Assembly: GCA_003184365.1 (NCBI GenBank)
Contig: NKYR01000012.1
Coordinates: forward strand, 433,468-466,440
DNA from: Evernia prunastri
Lineage: Eukaryota; Ascomycota; Lecanoromycetes; Lecanorales; Parmeliaceae
Direction: 5' to 3'
Length of the DNA: 32,973 nt
Part shown: positions 31,221-32,973 of the stretch, in pieces
Layout of the letters: each line of letters opens with the position of its first letter
How positions within the stretch are numbered: the stretch's first letter is position 1
Notes under the pieces: model-generated
Database searches by the model: none
Told to the model about the DNA's origin: nothing
What the model saw: the letters and a program-made list of their open reading frames with translations, nothing else
Program-made: the position numbers and the translations under genes

Positions 31221-31471
31221 AGAATAACTTAATAATATTAAATTAAAAAAAAAAATTATTTATATTGTTGAAAGTGCGGGATGTCCTGGGGGCGCAAGAT
31301 AGGGGCGCAACGCAAGATTCGCTTAATTTTACCTCGGCACTTAGATTTGTATGGTAGCCCCACCAAAACTTAAGTAGCTTGACAACATACACCAAACTTG
31401 ATCATATTTCTCCCCACACCAAGTCAATCCAACCCACAAACCAATCCAATCGTACTCACCCCAACCCAGCC
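31221..31471. promoter_or_regulatory. 5' region of the MULE element, possible terminal repeat
   Basis: After an A-rich run (31244-31256) comes a G-rich stretch (31287-31318) with two GGGGCGCAA copies and two CGCAAGAT copies. It could be part of the element's left terminal inverted repeat. The partner end would have been lost at the telomere, so this cannot be confirmed here. Confidence 0.3.
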
Positions 31472-32773
31472 ATGGACCCAGCCATGGACTCCACCATTAT
31501 AGACGTACCTTCTACACCTCCCTTACGCCCAGAAAACCTCGCCGTCAGTCCTCCTATCTCGCCTATCGCCGTCGCCAATCCTCCCTGGGTACCGCATCCC
31601 TACCTTGAAGAAGACCTCCATCCTATCCTTCAGCGTGCAATCGATCGCATCCCTCCCTCCCACCTCCTTCCGCCCAGTAAAGACGAGACATTCGATACAC
31701 CCGACGACGCCTGGACTCGCTTGCAGGACTACGCATTCAGTCAGGGATTTGCGATCGTGACAGGCCAGTGTGGGAAGGCGGATCCCCGCAAGACATACAA
31801 GTGTATTCATCACTCCGCCGAGACCAAGAATTGGAGGAAGCTACCAGAGCATAAGGGAGAACGAGATCTAGAGCACGGGACTACACGGCTGCAAGAGAAG
31901 ACTAAGATCAAGGCTAAGGCCTGCGAGTGGCGTGTGTTCATCGCCTATAAGGATCTCAAACGCGGTGGGAGCAATAAGACCTGGGTTCTAGGCCTTGGGA
32001 AGCAGGAGCATAGTCACAACGTCTCCCCCAATCCTCTGGACTATGAGATCCATCAGCAGCGTCAACCAGACTATGCTAAGGCCCTGCTACTTGCGAGAAC
32101 CCATCGCTTCTCCGGATCTTCCTATAAACAGTCTATGCGCATCCTAGAGAATACGTCTAAGGAACCCGATGAGGTATTCTACCTCAAGAGGAAGAAATAC
32201 TACAATCTAGTACCCTCCACTACTCGATCTCGCGATGAGATCCTTACTGGCTTGCTGGAGTGTCTAGATGATCCAAATTTCACAGTCAAAGTCCGCTATA
32301 TATACGTTAAGAATGAGCTTGGGATTCCCACAAAGAGAGTGCTCCAGCAAATCGTCCTGATCGATCACTATCAGCAGAGGCTAGCTAAGAGGTTTACGAG
32401 CGATTTTTGCATTCAGAACGATGCTACATTCAATACGAATACGCACAAGTTGCTGCTATTTGTGGCCGTTGGCGTCACCAATACAAATCAATCATTCCCC
32501 GCCGCATTCTCCTTCTTTACTCAGGAATCAGAAATATCCTATAACTACTTTTTCGAGGCCTGCAAAGAACTCATTTGGAACGACTGCAATCCGCCTACAG
32601 TCAATATTTCAGACCAAGGCAAAGGCCTTATTGCTTCTCTTCCTCTCATGCTCCCTGGCTGCCAACTGCAGCTATGCAACTGGCACGCAGTTCAGAACAT
32701 CCGAACGAGAGTTAACAAGTCTAAAAGAGGCTATCCCCATGAGAGGAGAGAGAACGTATCCGATGCGGCCTGA
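31472..32773 (+). pseudogene. MULE (Mutator-like) transposase, truncated by the telomere
   Basis: From ATG 31472 (MDPAMDSTIIDV) the frame gives 433 residues. A Pro-rich N-terminus is followed by a FAR1-like DNA-binding region: cysteines in GQCGKADPRKTYKCIHH and a later KACEWRVFIAY, then HSHN. Next comes the MULE DDE core. The first Asp is in IQNDATFNTN near residue 317, the second Asp in SDQGKG near 381, and the characteristic CNWH (Cys 402, His 405) follows. The catalytic Glu expected further on is absent. The frame closes at TGA 32771-32773. Reading past it gives D-W-V-Q-S-P, so the TGA probably replaced a TGG. The telomere starts 17 bases after the stop. The gene is broken and cannot transpose. 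Confidence 0.85.
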
Positions 32774-32790
32774 GATTGGGTTCAGTCACC

Positions 32791-32973
32791 GGGTTAGGGT
32801 TAGGGTTAGGGTTAGGGTTAGGGTTAGGGTTAGGGTTAGGGTTAGGGTTAGGGTTAGGGTTAGGGTTAGGGTTATGGTTAGGGTTAGGGTTAGGGTTAGG
32901 GTTAGGGTTAGGGTTAGGGTTAGGGTTAGGGTTAGGGTTAGGGTTAGGGTTAGGGTTAGGGTTAGGGTTAGGG
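32791..32973 (+). repeat. Telomere repeat array, (GGGTTA)n
   Basis: Thirty units of GGGTTA plus GGG, reaching the end of the window in the orientation expected for a right chromosome end (G-rich strand running to the 3' end). One unit is changed, G to T at 32875. Confidence 0.98.

Overview
The window is the right-hand end of a chromosome or contig of a filamentous ascomycete (Pezizomycotina). It ends in about 30 copies of the telomere unit TTAGGG. Genes carry short spliceosomal introns (about 47-116 bp, GT...AG, CTRAY-like branch sites). Several families are typical of these fungi: a PTH11/rhodopsin-like receptor, a fungal CorA-like membrane protein, a Fig1-like protein and a PIR-type cell-wall protein. 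A 3 kb AT-rich block looks like repeat-induced point mutation (RIP). The species cannot be named from the sequence.

Layout. 1-2202: a decayed piggyBac transposase, partly present twice around an N, followed by a TIR-bounded DNA element. 3304-14617: the main gene block. It holds a CorA-like protein (-), a decayed Fig1-like gene (+), an alpha/beta hydrolase (+, 2 exons), a PTH11-like receptor (-, 5 exons) and an amino-acid/choline-type permease (+, 10 exons). For the last three the splice models rebuild uninterrupted frames. 14618-21652 is gene-poor: a methyltransferase-like remnant, a 99-residue helical protein and about 1.5 kb of low-complexity DNA that switches from pyrimidine-rich to purine-rich. 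21653-25342: a GPI-anchored PIR-like wall protein (-) and a small secreted cysteine-containing protein (+).

25943-32973 is a subtelomeric transposon graveyard. It contains three overlapping pieces of one LINE reverse transcriptase joined by single Ns, the gag start and part of the LTR of a Ty3-like element, and a RIP-like AT-rich block. A younger solo LTR with a perfect TTTAT target duplication sits in that block. Next come a LINE C-terminal tail and a MULE transposase cut off by the telomere.

The genes do not form an obvious pathway. Several encode surface or membrane proteins (receptor, permease, CorA-like, Fig1-like, wall protein, secreted protein), which is common in subtelomeric accessory DNA. 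I found no convincing tRNA, rRNA, CRISPR array or secondary-metabolite backbone gene. I did not find a clearly new biological system. The most informative structures are the telomere placed directly on a broken transposase, the nested LTR in RIP-like DNA, and the N-joined repeat pieces.
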